Shown in pieces: positions 21,537 through 30,570 of a DNA stretch of 64,000 nucleotides. The stretch is taken from positions 124,001 through 188,000 of the forward strand of contig CAIZHQ010000015.1 of assembly GCA_903932865.1 (NCBI GenBank). Reading direction: 5' to 3'. Origin of the DNA: an uncultured Burkholderiales bacterium (GTDB lineage: Bacteria; Pseudomonadota; Gammaproteobacteria; Burkholderiales; Burkholderiaceae_C). Position 1 is the first letter of the stretch; each line of letters opens with the position of its first letter. The notes under the pieces are model-generated. The model made no database searches and was not told the DNA's origin. It saw only the letters and a list, made by a program, of their open reading frames with translations. Both the position numbers and the translations under genes were made by a program.

Positions 21537-22088
21537 TCAGTGCGCGTAGCGAGGCGGCTCTGGGGCCTGCACGGGCCTGGCCTCGGCTGCTTGGGCCGGG
21601 TTGTTCACACCCAACCACTCGGCTTTTACGCTGGCTTGCCGAATCAGGTGAGCCATGCCATGAACCAAGCTGACTTGCAGGTGCAGTTGGCAGGATCGGG
21701 CTTGCGCCGTGTTGGACTTGTCTTCAAAAGAAATTTCCAAAGCTCCACATGGTTGGATGCTCAAATGGACGTCGGTGACGAGCAAGGGCTCGGCACCCAA
21801 CGGCCACTGGGTAGCGCGGTTCTCAAAAGGGGTGTCAAAGTCGGCTTTTTTCAGAAATGCATCGCGTTTGAGCTCGGTCAGCAGTTGTTGCGATGGGGCA
21901 TCGGTGACCGCCACGCCGGGTTGCGCGGCCTCCAGACGCTCGGCCGATTGCTCGATGGCGGGCATCAAGCGCATTGTCATGCGCCGTGTCAGCCAAAAAT
22001 GGAACTCTTGCAAATCCTGGGTGTTCAAACGCAGCAACAAGCGGTCTTGCCGCTCATCGTGGTTCACAGACAGTTGGTGAATGTTCAT
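21537..22088 (-). CDS. Conserved hypothetical protein
   Basis: A 183-residue protein I do not recognise by function. It is soluble, with no signal peptide or membrane segment. The N-terminal half contains a basic, amphipathic stretch (FHFWLTRRMTMRLMPAIE) and the middle is beta-rich (LLVTDVHLSIQPCGALEISF). The last 25 residues are Pro/Ala-rich. It lies between moaE and clpB, convergent with the former and divergent from the latter. Reading-frame length and reverse-strand codon bias support a real gene. Confidence 0.65.
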   Translation of the reverse strand: MNIHQLSVNHDERQDRLLLRLNTQDLQEFHFWLTRRMTMRLMPAIEQSAERLEAAQPGVAVTDAPSQQLLTELKRDAFLKKADFDTPFENRATQWPLGAEPLLVTDVHLSIQPCGALEISFEDKSNTAQARSCQLHLQVSLVHGMAHLIRQASVKAEWLGVNNPAQAAEARPVQAPEPPRYAH

Positions 22089-22125
22089 GCTTTGATTTTA
22101 GGCAATAGTGACAGCTTGACTGTCC

Positions 22126-22153
22126 CTTGAAAATGTCTTTTTCAGCACAAGAT
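22126..22153 (+). promoter_or_regulatory. Candidate sigma-32 (heat-shock) promoter for clpB
   Basis: CTTGAAA at 22126-22132 is an exact sigma-32 -35 element, 44 bp upstream of clpB ATG. The -10 region about 13 bp further (22146-22153, CACAAGAT) matches CCCCATNT poorly. clpB is a classical sigma-32 target, which supports the location but not the -10 details. Confidence 0.4.
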
Positions 22154-22175
22154 GCCTAGCATTGGAGATCAACAC

Positions 22176-24782
22176 ATGCGAATTGACAAACTCACCACCA
22201 AATTCCAGGAAGCCTTGTCGGATGCCCAGTCGCTGGCCCTGGGAAAAGACCATGCTTACATTGAGCCCCAGCACTTGTTGGTCGCCATGCTCATGCAAGA
22301 CGACGGCCCCAAAGCCATCTTGCAGCGTGCGGGCGTTCAGGTGCCTGCCCTGCTGCAGGCGGCAGAAGCGGCTGTGGCGCGCTTGCCTCAAGTGACCGGA
22401 CAAGACCAGGTGCAAGTGGGGCCCGACTTGGTCAAGCTTCTGCAAACGGCAGAAAAAGAAGCCATCAAGCGCAGCGATGCGTTCATTGCGGGCGAATTGT
22501 TCATGCTGGCCTTGGCCGAGAGCAAATCAGAGGCAGCGCGCATCGCCAAAGAGCATGGCCTGAACCGCAAAAGTCTGGAAGCGGCCATCGACGCGGTGCG
22601 GGGAGGGCAAAGTGTGGGCAGTGCGGATGCCGAAGGCCAGCGCGAAGCGCTCAAAAAATACTGCGTCGACCTGACCGAGCGGGCCCGCATTGGCAAGCTA
22701 GACCCTGTGATCGGGCGTGACGATGAAATTCGCCGCGCCATCCAGGTCTTGCAGCGCCGCACCAAAAACAACCCCGTGCTGATTGGCGAACCTGGCGTGG
22801 GCAAGACGGCAATTGTCGAAGGCTTGGCACAGCGCATTGTTGCGGGTGAAGTGCCTGATTCACTCAAAGGCAAGCGGGTGTTGTCGCTCGACATGGCGGC
22901 TTTGCTCGCCGGTGCCAAATTCAGGGGCGAATTCGAAGAGCGCCTCAAAACTGTGCTCAGCGAACTGGCCAAAGACGAAGGCCAAACCATTGTGTTCATT
23001 GACGAGTTGCACACCATGGTGGGCGCGGGCAAGGCTGAAGGGGCCATGGACGCGGGCAATATGCTCAAGCCTGCTCTGGCTCGGGGTGAGTTGCATTGCG
23101 TGGGCGCGACCACATTGGACGAGTACCGCAAATACATCGAAAAAGATGCGGCTTTGGAGCGACGTTTCCAAAAAATTCTGGTCAACGAACCCACGGTTGA
23201 GGCCACCATTGCCATCTTGCGCGGTTTGCAGGAAAAATACGAAATTCACCACGGTGTGGACATCACTGACCCGGCCATCGTGGCTGCCGCCGAACTCAGC
23301 CACCGGTACATCACCGACCGCTTTTTGCCCGACAAAGCGATTGACCTCATTGACGAAGCTGCAGCCAAGATCAAGATAGAAATCGACTCCAAACCAGAGG
23401 TGATAGACAAGCTTGACCGCCGTTTGATTCAGCTGCAAATCGAGCGCGAAGCGGTGCGCAAAGAAAGCGATGAGTCTTCACAAAAACGCTTTGCCCTGAT
23501 CGAGGACGAGATCGTCAAGCTGAAAAAAGAAGCTGCTGACCTGGAAGAAATCTGGCGAGCCGAGAAGTCTCAGGCCCAGGGCGGGCAGCAGGTGCGCGAG
23601 CAAATCGACCAGCTCAAGCAGCAAATTGAGGAGCTAACCCGCAAGGGCGATTTCAACAAAGTGGCCGAGTTGCAATATGGCAAGTTGCCCGCCTTGGAAA
23701 AAATCCTCAAAGAAGTGCAGGCCAAAGAAGCCGCACCCGGTGAAAAATCAGTGCACCGCTTGCTGCGCACCCAAGTGGGGGCCGAAGAAATAGCCGAGGT
23801 CGTGTCTCGGGCCACCGGTATCCCGGTGTCCAAGATGATGCAGGGTGAGCGCGAGAAACTGCTGCAGATGGAAGAGAAACTGCACCAGCGCGTGGTCGGA
23901 CAGGATGAGGCCATTGCGGCCGTGGCCAACGCCATTCGTCGCTCGCGTTCAGGTCTTTCCGACCCTAATCGCCCCACCGGCTCTTTTTTGTTTTTGGGGC
24001 CTACGGGTGTGGGCAAGACCGAGCTGTGCAAAGCATTGGCAGGCTTTTTGTTCGACAGCGAGGACCATCTGATTCGCATGGACATGAGCGAATTCATGGA
24101 AAAGCACTCGGTGGCCCGTCTCATTGGCGCACCACCGGGTTACGTCGGCTATGAGGAGGGGGGCTATCTGACCGAGGCTGTACGCCGCAAACCCTATAGC
24201 GTATTGTTGTTGGATGAGGTGGAAAAAGCCCACCCAGACGTGTTCAACGTTTTGCTGCAGGTCCTCGACGATGGCCGTTTGACCGATGGGCAGGGCCGCA
24301 CGGTGGACTTCAAGAACACCGTGATCGTGATGACCTCTAATCTGGGTTCTCACTTGATCCAGTCCATGGTAGGCCGGCCTGCGGAGGACATCAAGGACGC
24401 GGTGTGGGATGAGCTCAAGGCCCATTTCAGACCCGAGTTTTTGAACCGCATTGACGAAACTGTGGTTTTTCATGGCCTGGATGCACAACACATCGCCGCG
24501 ATTGCCGAGATCCAACTGGGCGTCTTGAAAAACCGCTTGGCCCGCATGGACCTGAACTTGAAAGTCAGCCCGGCGGCCCTCTCGGAATTGGCCAAGGTGG
24601 GCTTTGACCCGGTGTTTGGTGCAAGACCTTTGAAAAGGGCTATTCAGCAGCGCCTGGAAAACCCTTTGTCCAAACTCCTGCTGGAAGGTCGCTTCCCACC
24701 CAAATGCAGCATTGAGGTGTCGGTTGACCCGGTGCGCAACCCAGGTCAATTCGAGTTCAAGGTGGACGATCAGGCTGCTTGA
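22176..24782 (+). CDS. clpB: ATP-dependent disaggregase ClpB
   Basis: Hexameric AAA+ chaperone that resolubilises aggregates with DnaK. The 868-residue protein begins [19 protein letters not shown]. It has the Clp_N repeat domain, NBD1 with [13 protein letters not shown] near residue 205, the long coiled-coil middle domain at roughly 405-525, and NBD2 with [13 protein letters not shown] near residue 605. There is no ClpP-binding IGF-type loop. The frame opens at 22152, but ATG 22176 matches family starts. A heat-shock -35 element lies upstream and a 12-bp hairpin lies just after the stop. Confidence 0.97.
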   Translation: MRIDKLTTKFQEALSDAQSLALGKDHAYIEPQHLLVAMLMQDDGPKAILQRAGVQVPALLQAAEAAVARLPQVTGQDQVQVGPDLVKLLQTAEKEAIKRSDAFIAGELFMLALAESKSEAARIAKEHGLNRKSLEAAIDAVRGGQSVGSADAEGQREALKKYCVDLTERARIGKLDPVIGRDDEIRRAIQVLQRRTKNNPVLIGEPGVGKTAIVEGLAQRIVAGEVPDSLKGKRVLSLDMAALLAGAKFRGEFEERLKTVLSELAKDEGQTIVFIDELHTMVGAGKAEGAMDAGNMLKPALARGELHCVGATTLDEYRKYIEKDAALERRFQKILVNEPTVEATIAILRGLQEKYEIHHGVDITDPAIVAAAELSHRYITDRFLPDKAIDLIDEAAAKIKIEIDSKPEVIDKLDRRLIQLQIEREAVRKESDESSQKRFALIEDEIVKLKKEAADLEEIWRAEKSQAQGGQQVREQIDQLKQQIEELTRKGDFNKVAELQYGKLPALEKILKEVQAKEAAPGEKSVHRLLRTQVGAEEIAEVVSRATGIPVSKMMQGEREKLLQMEEKLHQRVVGQDEAIAAVANAIRRSRSGLSDPNRPTGSFLFLGPTGVGKTELCKALAGFLFDSEDHLIRMDMSEFMEKHSVARLIGAPPGYVGYEEGGYLTEAVRRKPYSVLLLDEVEKAHPDVFNVLLQVLDDGRLTDGQGRTVDFKNTVIVMTSNLGSHLIQSMVGRPAEDIKDAVWDELKAHFRPEFLNRIDETVVFHGLDAQHIAAIAEIQLGVLKNRLARMDLNLKVSPAALSELAKVGFDPVFGARPLKRAIQQRLENPLSKLLLEGRFPPKCSIEVSVDPVRNPGQFEFKVDDQAA

Positions 24783-24786
24783 TCAC

Positions 24787-24819
24787 CATGGCGGTGCAGG
24801 CCCTGCTTGCACCGCCGTG
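24787..24819 (+). other. 12-bp hairpin at the clpB 3' end without T-run
   Basis: CATGGCGGTGCA (24787-24798) and TGCACCGCCGTG (24808-24819) pair with one G-U around a 9-nt loop, just after the clpB stop. No T-run follows, so it is not a canonical intrinsic terminator. It could stabilise the clpB mRNA 3' end. Confidence 0.55.
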
Positions 24820-24855
24820 ACAGACAGGTTTTGGGGCCTTTAGGCACAATGGGGG

Positions 24856-26556
24856 ATGACTTCAAAAATTGCTGGCCACCTGCTTGTTGAATGCCTTTTG
24901 GCCCAAGGCGTCACCCATGCTTTCGGGGTGCCAGGAGAGAGTTATTTGGCGGTGCTCGATGGCTTTCACTTGTACCGTGACCAACTCACTTTCGTGACCT
25001 GCCGCCAGGAGGGCGGGGCAGCCTTCATGGCCGAAGCCCAAGGCAAGCTCACAGGCCGACCAGGAATCTGTTTCGTCACACGTGGGCCCGGGGCCACCAA
25101 CGCGTCGATCGGCGTTCACACCGCGTTTCAGGACTCCACGCCCATGGTCCTATTTGTCGGCGACGTGGCCAGCGACACCCGTGACCGCGAAGCTTTTCAG
25201 GAAATGGACTACACCCATTTTTTTGGCCCTTCCACCAAAGGCATGGCCAAGCGGGTGGAGCGGGTGGACGACCCTGAGCGGCTGCCCGAGTACGTGGCCC
25301 GCGCTTTTGCCACCGCCATGAACGGGCGGCCCGGCCCGGTGGTCTTGGTATTGCCCGAAGACATGCTGACCCAGCCCGTGAAGGCCCAAGCTTTGGGCCG
25401 CGTGGAGCCTGTTCAGGCTTGGAGCGACCCTGGGGCCTTGCGCAACCTGCGCGACATGCTGCTGTCTGCCCGCAAGCCCCTGGTCATCGCAGGTGGCGGT
25501 GGCTGGACACCGCAAGCCGCGCAAGCGTTGCAACGCTTTGCCGAAAACTGGCAGTTGCCAGTGACCAATGCATTCCGCTTTCAGGACACGTTTGACAACC
25601 ACCACCCGCTGTATGCCGGTGATGTGGGCATTGGCATTGGTCCAGGCTTGGCGCAACGCGTGCGCGATGCCGATCTGATTGTGGCCATCGGCCCACGCTT
25701 GGGCGAGATGACCACCGGAGGCTACACCTTGCTGCAGGCCCCTAAAACACGTCAAAAATTGGTGCATATCCACGCCAGTGCCGAAGAACTCAACCGTGTT
25801 TACCAAGCCGATTTGGCCATCAATGCCACCATGAACGCTGCCGCCCGCAGCCTGGAGGTCTTGAGTGCGCCCACGGAACTGCCTTGGGCCGATTGGACGC
25901 AAGCCGCGCACAACGATTACTTGGACAACCTCAAACCACAGGCCTTGCCGGGCGACATCGATATGCCCGCCATCGTGGCCACGCTGCAAAAGCATTTGCC
26001 AGCCGACGCCGTGCTGACCAATGGCGCGGGCAACTTTGCCAGCTGGATGCACCGTTTTTACAAGCACCACGGCTTGGTCAAGGGTCACAAAACCCAGTTG
26101 GCCCCCACGGTGGGCGCCATGGGTTACGGCGTGCCTGCAGGCATTGCGGCCAACCTGTTGACTGGGCGCTTGGCTTTCACGATCGCGGGTGATGGCGATT
26201 TTTTAATGAATGGCCAAGAGTTGGCCACGGCGGTGCAGCATGGCGGCAAAAGCATCATTGTGTTGCTGAACAACGGCATGTACGGCACCATCCGCATGCA
26301 CCAAGAGCGCGAATACCCCGATCATGTGACAGGTTCGAAACTGCACAATCCCGACTTTGCCGCTTTGGCCGCGGCTTATGGGTACGTGGGTGTGCGCATC
26401 GAGCAGACCGAAGCCTTTGAGCCGGCGCTGCTGGCCGCATTGGTCCGTCCTCAGGGCACACTCATTGAGGTCATGCTTGATCCTGAGGTGATCTCTACAC
26501 GCGGGACTTTGAGTGCCATCACGCAAGCCGCTTTGAGCCGCCAAGTGTCCACTTGA
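24856..26556 (+). CDS. Thiamine diphosphate-dependent enzyme, acetolactate-synthase-like
   Basis: A 566-residue TPP enzyme with the three-domain acetolactate synthase/oxalyl-CoA decarboxylase architecture. The N-terminal PYR domain has GVPGESYLAVLDG and the catalytic Glu in CRQEGGAAFMAEA near residue 52. The central domain has VIAGGGGWTPQAA. The C-terminal TPP domain has GDGDFLMNGQELATAV followed by LLNNGMYGTIRMH (the GDG-N motif). No small regulatory subunit gene is nearby, and biosynthetic IlvB/IlvI usually has one, so the substrate is open. It stands alone between clpB and a bidirectional terminator. Confidence 0.85.
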   Translation: MTSKIAGHLLVECLLAQGVTHAFGVPGESYLAVLDGFHLYRDQLTFVTCRQEGGAAFMAEAQGKLTGRPGICFVTRGPGATNASIGVHTAFQDSTPMVLFVGDVASDTRDREAFQEMDYTHFFGPSTKGMAKRVERVDDPERLPEYVARAFATAMNGRPGPVVLVLPEDMLTQPVKAQALGRVEPVQAWSDPGALRNLRDMLLSARKPLVIAGGGGWTPQAAQALQRFAENWQLPVTNAFRFQDTFDNHHPLYAGDVGIGIGPGLAQRVRDADLIVAIGPRLGEMTTGGYTLLQAPKTRQKLVHIHASAEELNRVYQADLAINATMNAAARSLEVLSAPTELPWADWTQAAHNDYLDNLKPQALPGDIDMPAIVATLQKHLPADAVLTNGAGNFASWMHRFYKHHGLVKGHKTQLAPTVGAMGYGVPAGIAANLLTGRLAFTIAGDGDFLMNGQELATAVQHGGKSIIVLLNNGMYGTIRMHQEREYPDHVTGSKLHNPDFAALAAAYGYVGVRIEQTEAFEPALLAALVRPQGTLIEVMLDPEVISTRGTLSAITQAALSRQVST

Positions 26557-26616
26557 TTGTCAAGCTCGGAGATTCGGCCGGCTTTGGCGATGACAGGCGT
26601 GTCAAGCTGACCGGTC

Positions 26617-26656
26617 ACCCCATAAAAAAACCCGCCGAGGCGGGTTTTTTTATGGG
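26617..26656. terminator. Bidirectional terminator between the TPP-enzyme gene and the SWIB gene
   Basis: A near-perfect 40-bp palindrome: ACCCCATAAAAAAACCCGC is mirrored by GCGGGTTTTTTTATGGGGT. It works on both strands (GC stem flanked by A-run and T-run) and separates two convergent genes. Confidence 0.92.
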
Positions 26657-26670
26657 GTCAAGCAACGGAG

Positions 26671-27075
26671 TTACTTCAGGTGCTTACCGATCAGGCCAGC
26701 CATTTCGAACATGGTGACTTGCGCCTTGCCGAAAACAGCCTTGAGCTTGTCATCGGCGTTGATGGCGCGACGGTTCACGCTGTCTTGCAGTTTGTGTTTC
26801 TTGATGTAGACCCACATTTTGCTGACCACTTCGGTGCGTGGCAGAGGAGCGGCGCCCACCACTGCAGCCAGTGCGGCACTGGGGGTCAGTGCTTTCATGA
26901 AGGCAGGATTGGGTGTGCGTTTGGTTGCAGGAGCAGCCTTCTTGGCAGGTGCCTTGGCAGCCACCTTCTTAGCAGGTGCTGCCGCTTTTTTGGCGGGAGC
27001 AGCCTTGGTTGCCGGTGCTGCTTTTTTAGCGGGTGCTGCAGCTTTTTTGGCCGGGGTTTTTTTCGCAGTTGCCAT
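26671..27075 (-). CDS. SWIB/MDM2-domain protein with Lys/Ala-rich histone H1-like N-terminus
   Basis: A 134-residue basic protein. Residues 1-55 are repeats of AAPAKKA-type sequence resembling histone H1 tails, suited to DNA binding. Residues ~58-134 form a SWIB domain (ALTPSAALAAVVGAAPLPRTE, WVYIKKHKLQD, INADDKLKAVFGK). Such proteins occur in chlamydiae and many betaproteobacteria and may be nucleoid-associated. The frame extends upstream to 27168, but ATG 27075 (MATAKKTP), preceded by AAGGAA, is the credible start. A bidirectional terminator lies directly downstream. Confidence 0.88.
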   Translation of the reverse strand: MATAKKTPAKKAAAPAKKAAPATKAAPAKKAAAPAKKVAAKAPAKKAAPATKRTPNPAFMKALTPSAALAAVVGAAPLPRTEVVSKMWVYIKKHKLQDSVNRRAINADDKLKAVFGKAQVTMFEMAGLIGKHLK

Positions 27076-27545
27076 GATGAAATTCCTTTGGTCGGAAGTT
27101 GGTTCGCCGCTGAGAAACGATGTGTTTTCAGCTAATGGGATGCTAATGGAGAAAGTGGCACTTTCCAAGCATAAAAATCATTTTTCTCTCGATGTTGTTG
27201 CTGATTTGCCCTCGATGTTTGGCTTTTGTGGGTCTTCGAAACTTTCTTCAAGCTGGTTTTAGGTCATTTGTAGGAAATCCAAGAAGTGATCGCGCCACTC
27301 TCGATGACTGAACAGGGGCCGTTTGTCAGCCTTTTCCTCTTTTTTTCTGATCGAAATGATGGCGCAGGCGGTCATAGATTGAGCATTTGACCCTCAATTG
27401 TGTGGAGTGGCCAGACCACGTTCTGGCACTGGTTGGATCCTCTGGTCGTTTCTCAACCGTTTTTTTGCAGGGCTTTTCATGGGCTGTTCTCAATTTCCAC
27501 ATTGTAAAAAATTGCACTGATTCATTTGAACACTCTATTCCGAGT

Positions 27546-27590
27546 AATGACTTATTTTTTCACATTGAAAAATTTATTGTGTAAGTCATT
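27546..27590. repeat. Inverted repeat AATGACTTA / TAAGTCATT upstream of aceA
   Basis: Perfect 9-bp arms at 27546-27554 and 27582-27590, separated by 27 bp. The internal sequence is itself partly symmetrical (TTTTTC / GAAAAA). It lies about 140-180 bp upstream of the aceA start in AT-rich DNA. It is a possible operator or RNA hairpin. Confidence 0.5.
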
Positions 27591-27611
27591 GATTTTAAAC
27601 ATATAAAAAAA

Positions 27612-27656
27612 TGTCTTGTATAAGACATAAGATAAAGTAATAGTCTTATACAAGAG
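27612..27656. promoter_or_regulatory. Paired palindromic operator candidates for aceA
   Basis: Site 1, TGTCTTGTATAAGACA (27612-27627), has perfect 6-bp arms around GTAT. Site 2, GTCTTATACAAGAG (27643-27656), is the reverse complement of site 1's core with one mismatch. Their centres are 30 bp apart, about three helical turns, so a dimeric regulator could occupy both on one face. They lie 74-118 bp before the aceA ATG. I cannot name the regulator; GntR-family operators have similar architecture. Confidence 0.6.
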
Positions 27657-27729
27657 TTAATATGGAGGCCATGATGGGCAGATCCCAAAGAACCATTGAT
27701 TGTTTTCAACTAGACCACAGGAGTTTTCC

Positions 27730-29061
27730 ATGCCAGCAGACATCACTCAACAACTCAGCCGTGCACAACAAATCGCCGCTCTTGAAAAAGACTGGGCGAC
27801 CAACCCGCGTTGGAAGGGCGTCAAGCGCGGTTATTCCGCTGCCGACGTTGTGCGCCTGCGCGGCAGCATGCCCATCGAGCACACTTTGGCCAAGCGCGGC
27901 GCTGAAAAGCTCTGGGAAAAAGTCAACGGGGGCGCCAAGAAAGGTTACGTCAACGCATTTGGCGCGATTTCTGCTGGTCAAGCCATGCAACAAGCCAAAG
28001 CTGGCCTGGAGGCTGTGTACCTGTCTGGCTGGCAAGTCGCCGCAGACGGTAACACGTCAGAGACCATGTACCCCGACCAGTCGTTGTACGCTTACGACTC
28101 GGTGCCCACCATGGTTCGACGCATCAACAACACCTTCAAGCGCGCGGACGAAATCCAGTGGGGCCGCGGCATCGAGCCAGGTTCCAAGGATTTCATCGAT
28201 TACTTCCTGCCCATTGTGGCCGATGCCGAAGCGGGTTTCGGGGGTGTGTTGAACGCCTTTGAGCTGATGAAGAACATGATCGCATCCGGCGCTGCCGGCG
28301 TGCATTTCGAAGACCAACTGGCGGCTGTGAAAAAGTGTGGTCATATGGGCGGCAAAGTGTTGGTACCCACGCATGAAGCTTGCGAAAAGTTGATCTCCGC
28401 ACGTTTCGCAGCGGACGTCATGGGTGTATCCACCATCGTGTTGGCCCGTACCGATGCCGAAGCCGCCAACCTGATCACCTCGGACCATGATGCGAACGAC
28501 AAGCCTTTTTTGACAGGTGAGCGCACTCAAGAAGGCTTCTACCGCGTCAAAAATGGTCTGGAGCAAGCCATCAGCCGCGGCGTGGCTTACGCCCCCTACG
28601 CCGACTTGGTGTGGTGCGAAACGGGTGTGCCAGACATCGGCTTCGCCCGCGAATTCGCGCAGGCCGTGCACGCAGCTTGCCCCGGCAAGCTGCTGTCGTA
28701 CAACTGCTCGCCATCGTTCAACTGGAAGAAAAACCTCAACGACAGCCAGATCGCCTCCTTCCAAGACGACCTGTCCGCATTGGGCTACAAGTACCAGTTC
28801 ATCACACTGGCCGGTATCCACATCAACTGGTTCAACACCTTCCAGTTCGCTCACGCTTATGCCCGTGGCGAGGGCATGAAGCATTACACCGAGATGGTGC
28901 AAGAGCCCGAATTCGCTGCCCGCGAGAAAGGTTACACCTTTGTTTCGCACCAGCAAGAAGTCGGCGCTGGCTACTTTGACGACGTGACCACTGTGATCCA
29001 GGGCGGCTCGTCTTCGGTGAAGGCCCTGACGGGTTCTACTGAAGAAGAGCAGTTCCACTGA
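27730..29061 (+). CDS. aceA: Isocitrate lyase
   Basis: First enzyme of the glyoxylate bypass: isocitrate to succinate plus glyoxylate, needed for growth on acetate or fatty acids. The 443-residue protein contains [21 protein letters not shown], the metal site region [12 protein letters not shown], the catalytic Cys motif [13 protein letters not shown] near residue 205, and [12 protein letters not shown] near residue 330. AGGAG lies just upstream of ATG 27730; the frame reaches back to 27700 but that start is less likely. No malate synthase gene is adjacent. A decayed copy of its last ~70 codons lies at 33495-33710. Confidence 0.97.
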   Translation: MPADITQQLSRAQQIAALEKDWATNPRWKGVKRGYSAADVVRLRGSMPIEHTLAKRGAEKLWEKVNGGAKKGYVNAFGAISAGQAMQQAKAGLEAVYLSGWQVAADGNTSETMYPDQSLYAYDSVPTMVRRINNTFKRADEIQWGRGIEPGSKDFIDYFLPIVADAEAGFGGVLNAFELMKNMIASGAAGVHFEDQLAAVKKCGHMGGKVLVPTHEACEKLISARFAADVMGVSTIVLARTDAEAANLITSDHDANDKPFLTGERTQEGFYRVKNGLEQAISRGVAYAPYADLVWCETGVPDIGFAREFAQAVHAACPGKLLSYNCSPSFNWKKNLNDSQIASFQDDLSALGYKYQFITLAGIHINWFNTFQFAHAYARGEGMKHYTEMVQEPEFAAREKGYTFVSHQQEVGAGYFDDVTTVIQGGSSSVKALTGSTEEEQFH

Positions 29062-29165
29062 GCATCTGAGCAGCCCCAGCTGCTATTGAACCTGGGCCCT
29101 TCGATGGGTGCCCAGAGATTTAAAAAGCCATCCGATGCCAAAGCGTTGGGTGGCTCTCTTTTTGG
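28855..29165 (+). repeat. Left copy of direct repeat: aceA 3' end plus terminator
   Basis: The aceA 3' coding end and its terminator are repeated at about 33504-33785 in the same orientation. The core, 28891-29054 against 33540-33703, aligns over 164 bp without gaps at about 89% by my hand count. The terminator stems (29126 and 33749) align again after a 26-bp deletion in the right copy. The two copies enclose the nucleoside cassette. Confidence 0.8.
29126..29165 (+). terminator. Rho-independent terminator after aceA
   Basis: AGCCATCC (29126-29133) pairs with GGGTGGCT (29148-29155) with one G-U, followed by CTCTTTTTGGG. Nearly the same stem occurs in the right-hand aceA relic and, on the opposite strand, after icd. 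Confidence 0.75.
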
Positions 29166-29416
29166 GTGTGGATGATTCAGATTGATGGTGAGGCCTTCTG
29201 GCTTGGCGGCTGGCCGTGGACCCACCGAAGAGCTCAAACGGCCGGTAACTGTCAACATGGAAGAGCCATTCAAGCAAAAAACTTCAAAGCAACCGCTCAG
29301 AAAAAGGGCAAAACAATCGACTACTCGCGAGAGTGTTTAGGCATGAGAGTGGGCCACTTGGCAACACGCAAATCAGGCAGGGTGTGCTTTTGCACCTGCC
29401 CATTCACAATGATAGA

Positions 29417-29435
29417 CTGACTCGATCGTAGTCAG
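29417..29435. promoter_or_regulatory. Inverted repeat before the nucleoside cassette
   Basis: CTGACT / AGTCAG arms flank the palindromic CGATCG-containing centre, ending 10 bp before the ATG at 29446. This is a plausible operator for the cassette, based on position and symmetry only. Confidence 0.35.
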
Positions 29436-29445
29436 ATGAAAGTTA

Positions 29446-30555
29446 ATGTCAGTGAATACGCTTGTGGCTGATGCTGATGCGCTTGAAAAATTCCTGCACG
29501 CAATCCCAAAGATGGAATTGCATTGCCATCTGCTTGGTTCCGTCAGACGCCAGACATTCAGTGATTTTGTTCGGCGAGCCTCGCTGCAGGCCCTGTCCCA
29601 TCGGGTTCAAGCGCCACTGTCGGAGGTGGACATTGAGGCTTTTTATACCCGTGGAGAAAAACCGGTGGGTGTCTTGCGTGTGTTGCGGGCGCTCGACCGG
29701 TGGTTGCTGACCACCCCGGATGATTTTTATCGCTTGACCTACGAGTATTTGCAAGATGCCGCTTCGTCAGGGGTTTGTTATTCCGAATTTTTTTGGAATC
29801 CAACGGGTACCAGCCAGATCGATGGGTTGGGTTATCCCTCTGTGCTGGGCGCTATACGCCGAGCTATCGAAGATGCTCAGCACGACTGCGGTATTGTCGG
29901 ACGCTTGGTGCCTGCCATTGACCGGGAAGCTGGCGCCGATTCAGCTCGGCAGATGGTGGAGTGGGTGATTGAGCACCGAGTGCATGAAGTCCCTGGTATC
30001 GGTATGGACTACCAGGAAGCTTTGGGCCCTCCCGAACATTTTCTCGAGGCCTATGCCATGGCACGACGCGCAGGTCTACGTACCACGGCCCATGCGGGAG
30101 AATTTGGTTTGCCTGCACACAACGTTCGTTGTGCCATGGACCAGTTGCAGGTTGATCGGATTGACCATGGCTACACCATCGTGGATGACCCGGCGCTTGT
30201 TCGACAGGCGATTGATGCTGGGCTCGTTTTCACGGTGGTGCCGACCAACTCTTACTACCTTCGTACATTGCCCCCCGAGCGCTGGGCCCTTGATCACCCG
30301 ATTCGCCGCATGCATGAGTTGGGGCTGCGCGTACATCCCAACACCGATGATCCCACTTTGCACCATGTCACCCCCACCGAAGCTTGGGGAAAGATGGTGC
30401 GTGACTTTGGTTTCGATCTCGATGCTTTGCGGGACTGTATGCACAATGGCCTGGACAGCGCCTGGATTGATCAGACCACGCGTGCGCAGTGGCGCATCGA
30501 GTGGTCGGTTCGTTTTGACCATCTGCGCACTTCGCTTAGACTTTCATCCCATTGA
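29446..30555 (+). CDS. Adenosine deaminase-family protein
   Basis: Metal-dependent amidohydrolase of the adenosine/AMP deaminase family, 369 residues. Zinc and catalytic motifs are in order: MELHCHLLGSV near residue 23 (HxH), TTAHAGEFG near residue 218 (metal His and catalytic Glu), DRIDHGYTI near residue 240, and NTDDPTLHH near residue 301, where the usual form is NSDDP. The likely reaction is adenosine to inosine; adenine deaminase is an alternative. The downstream nucleoside hydrolase and ribokinase favour adenosine. It is the first gene of a tight four-gene run. Confidence 0.85.
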   Translation: MSVNTLVADADALEKFLHAIPKMELHCHLLGSVRRQTFSDFVRRASLQALSHRVQAPLSEVDIEAFYTRGEKPVGVLRVLRALDRWLLTTPDDFYRLTYEYLQDAASSGVCYSEFFWNPTGTSQIDGLGYPSVLGAIRRAIEDAQHDCGIVGRLVPAIDREAGADSARQMVEWVIEHRVHEVPGIGMDYQEALGPPEHFLEAYAMARRAGLRTTAHAGEFGLPAHNVRCAMDQLQVDRIDHGYTIVDDPALVRQAIDAGLVFTVVPTNSYYLRTLPPERWALDHPIRRMHELGLRVHPNTDDPTLHHVTPTEAWGKMVRDFGFDLDALRDCMHNGLDSAWIDQTTRAQWRIEWSVRFDHLRTSLRLSSH

Positions 30556-30570
30556 CTTTACAAAATCTCC

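Larger units (their letters stand above)
27076..27729. other. 654-bp intergenic regulatory region between SWIB gene and aceA
   Basis: No convincing gene. The right half (about 27480-27660) is markedly AT-rich compared with the rest of the window. It contains several inverted repeats, listed separately, and two similar sequences: TTTCCACATTGTAAAAAA near 27495 and TTTCACATTGAAAAA near 27558. The left third must hold the reverse-strand promoter of the SWIB gene. Apparent short frames here lack family resemblance and ribosome-binding sites. Confidence 0.6.
29062..29445. other. 384-bp intergenic region between aceA and the deaminase-like gene
   Basis: Contains the aceA terminator at the left and an inverted repeat just before the next gene. 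Between them (about 29170-29410) I see no credible gene; short open frames have no family resemblance. It marks the left junction of the putative inserted cassette. Confidence 0.6.

Noticed and set aside
29166..29420. Short + strand frame between aceA and the deaminase gene
   Set aside because: Begins in the terminator region, lacks a ribosome-binding site, has odd composition and no family resemblance.
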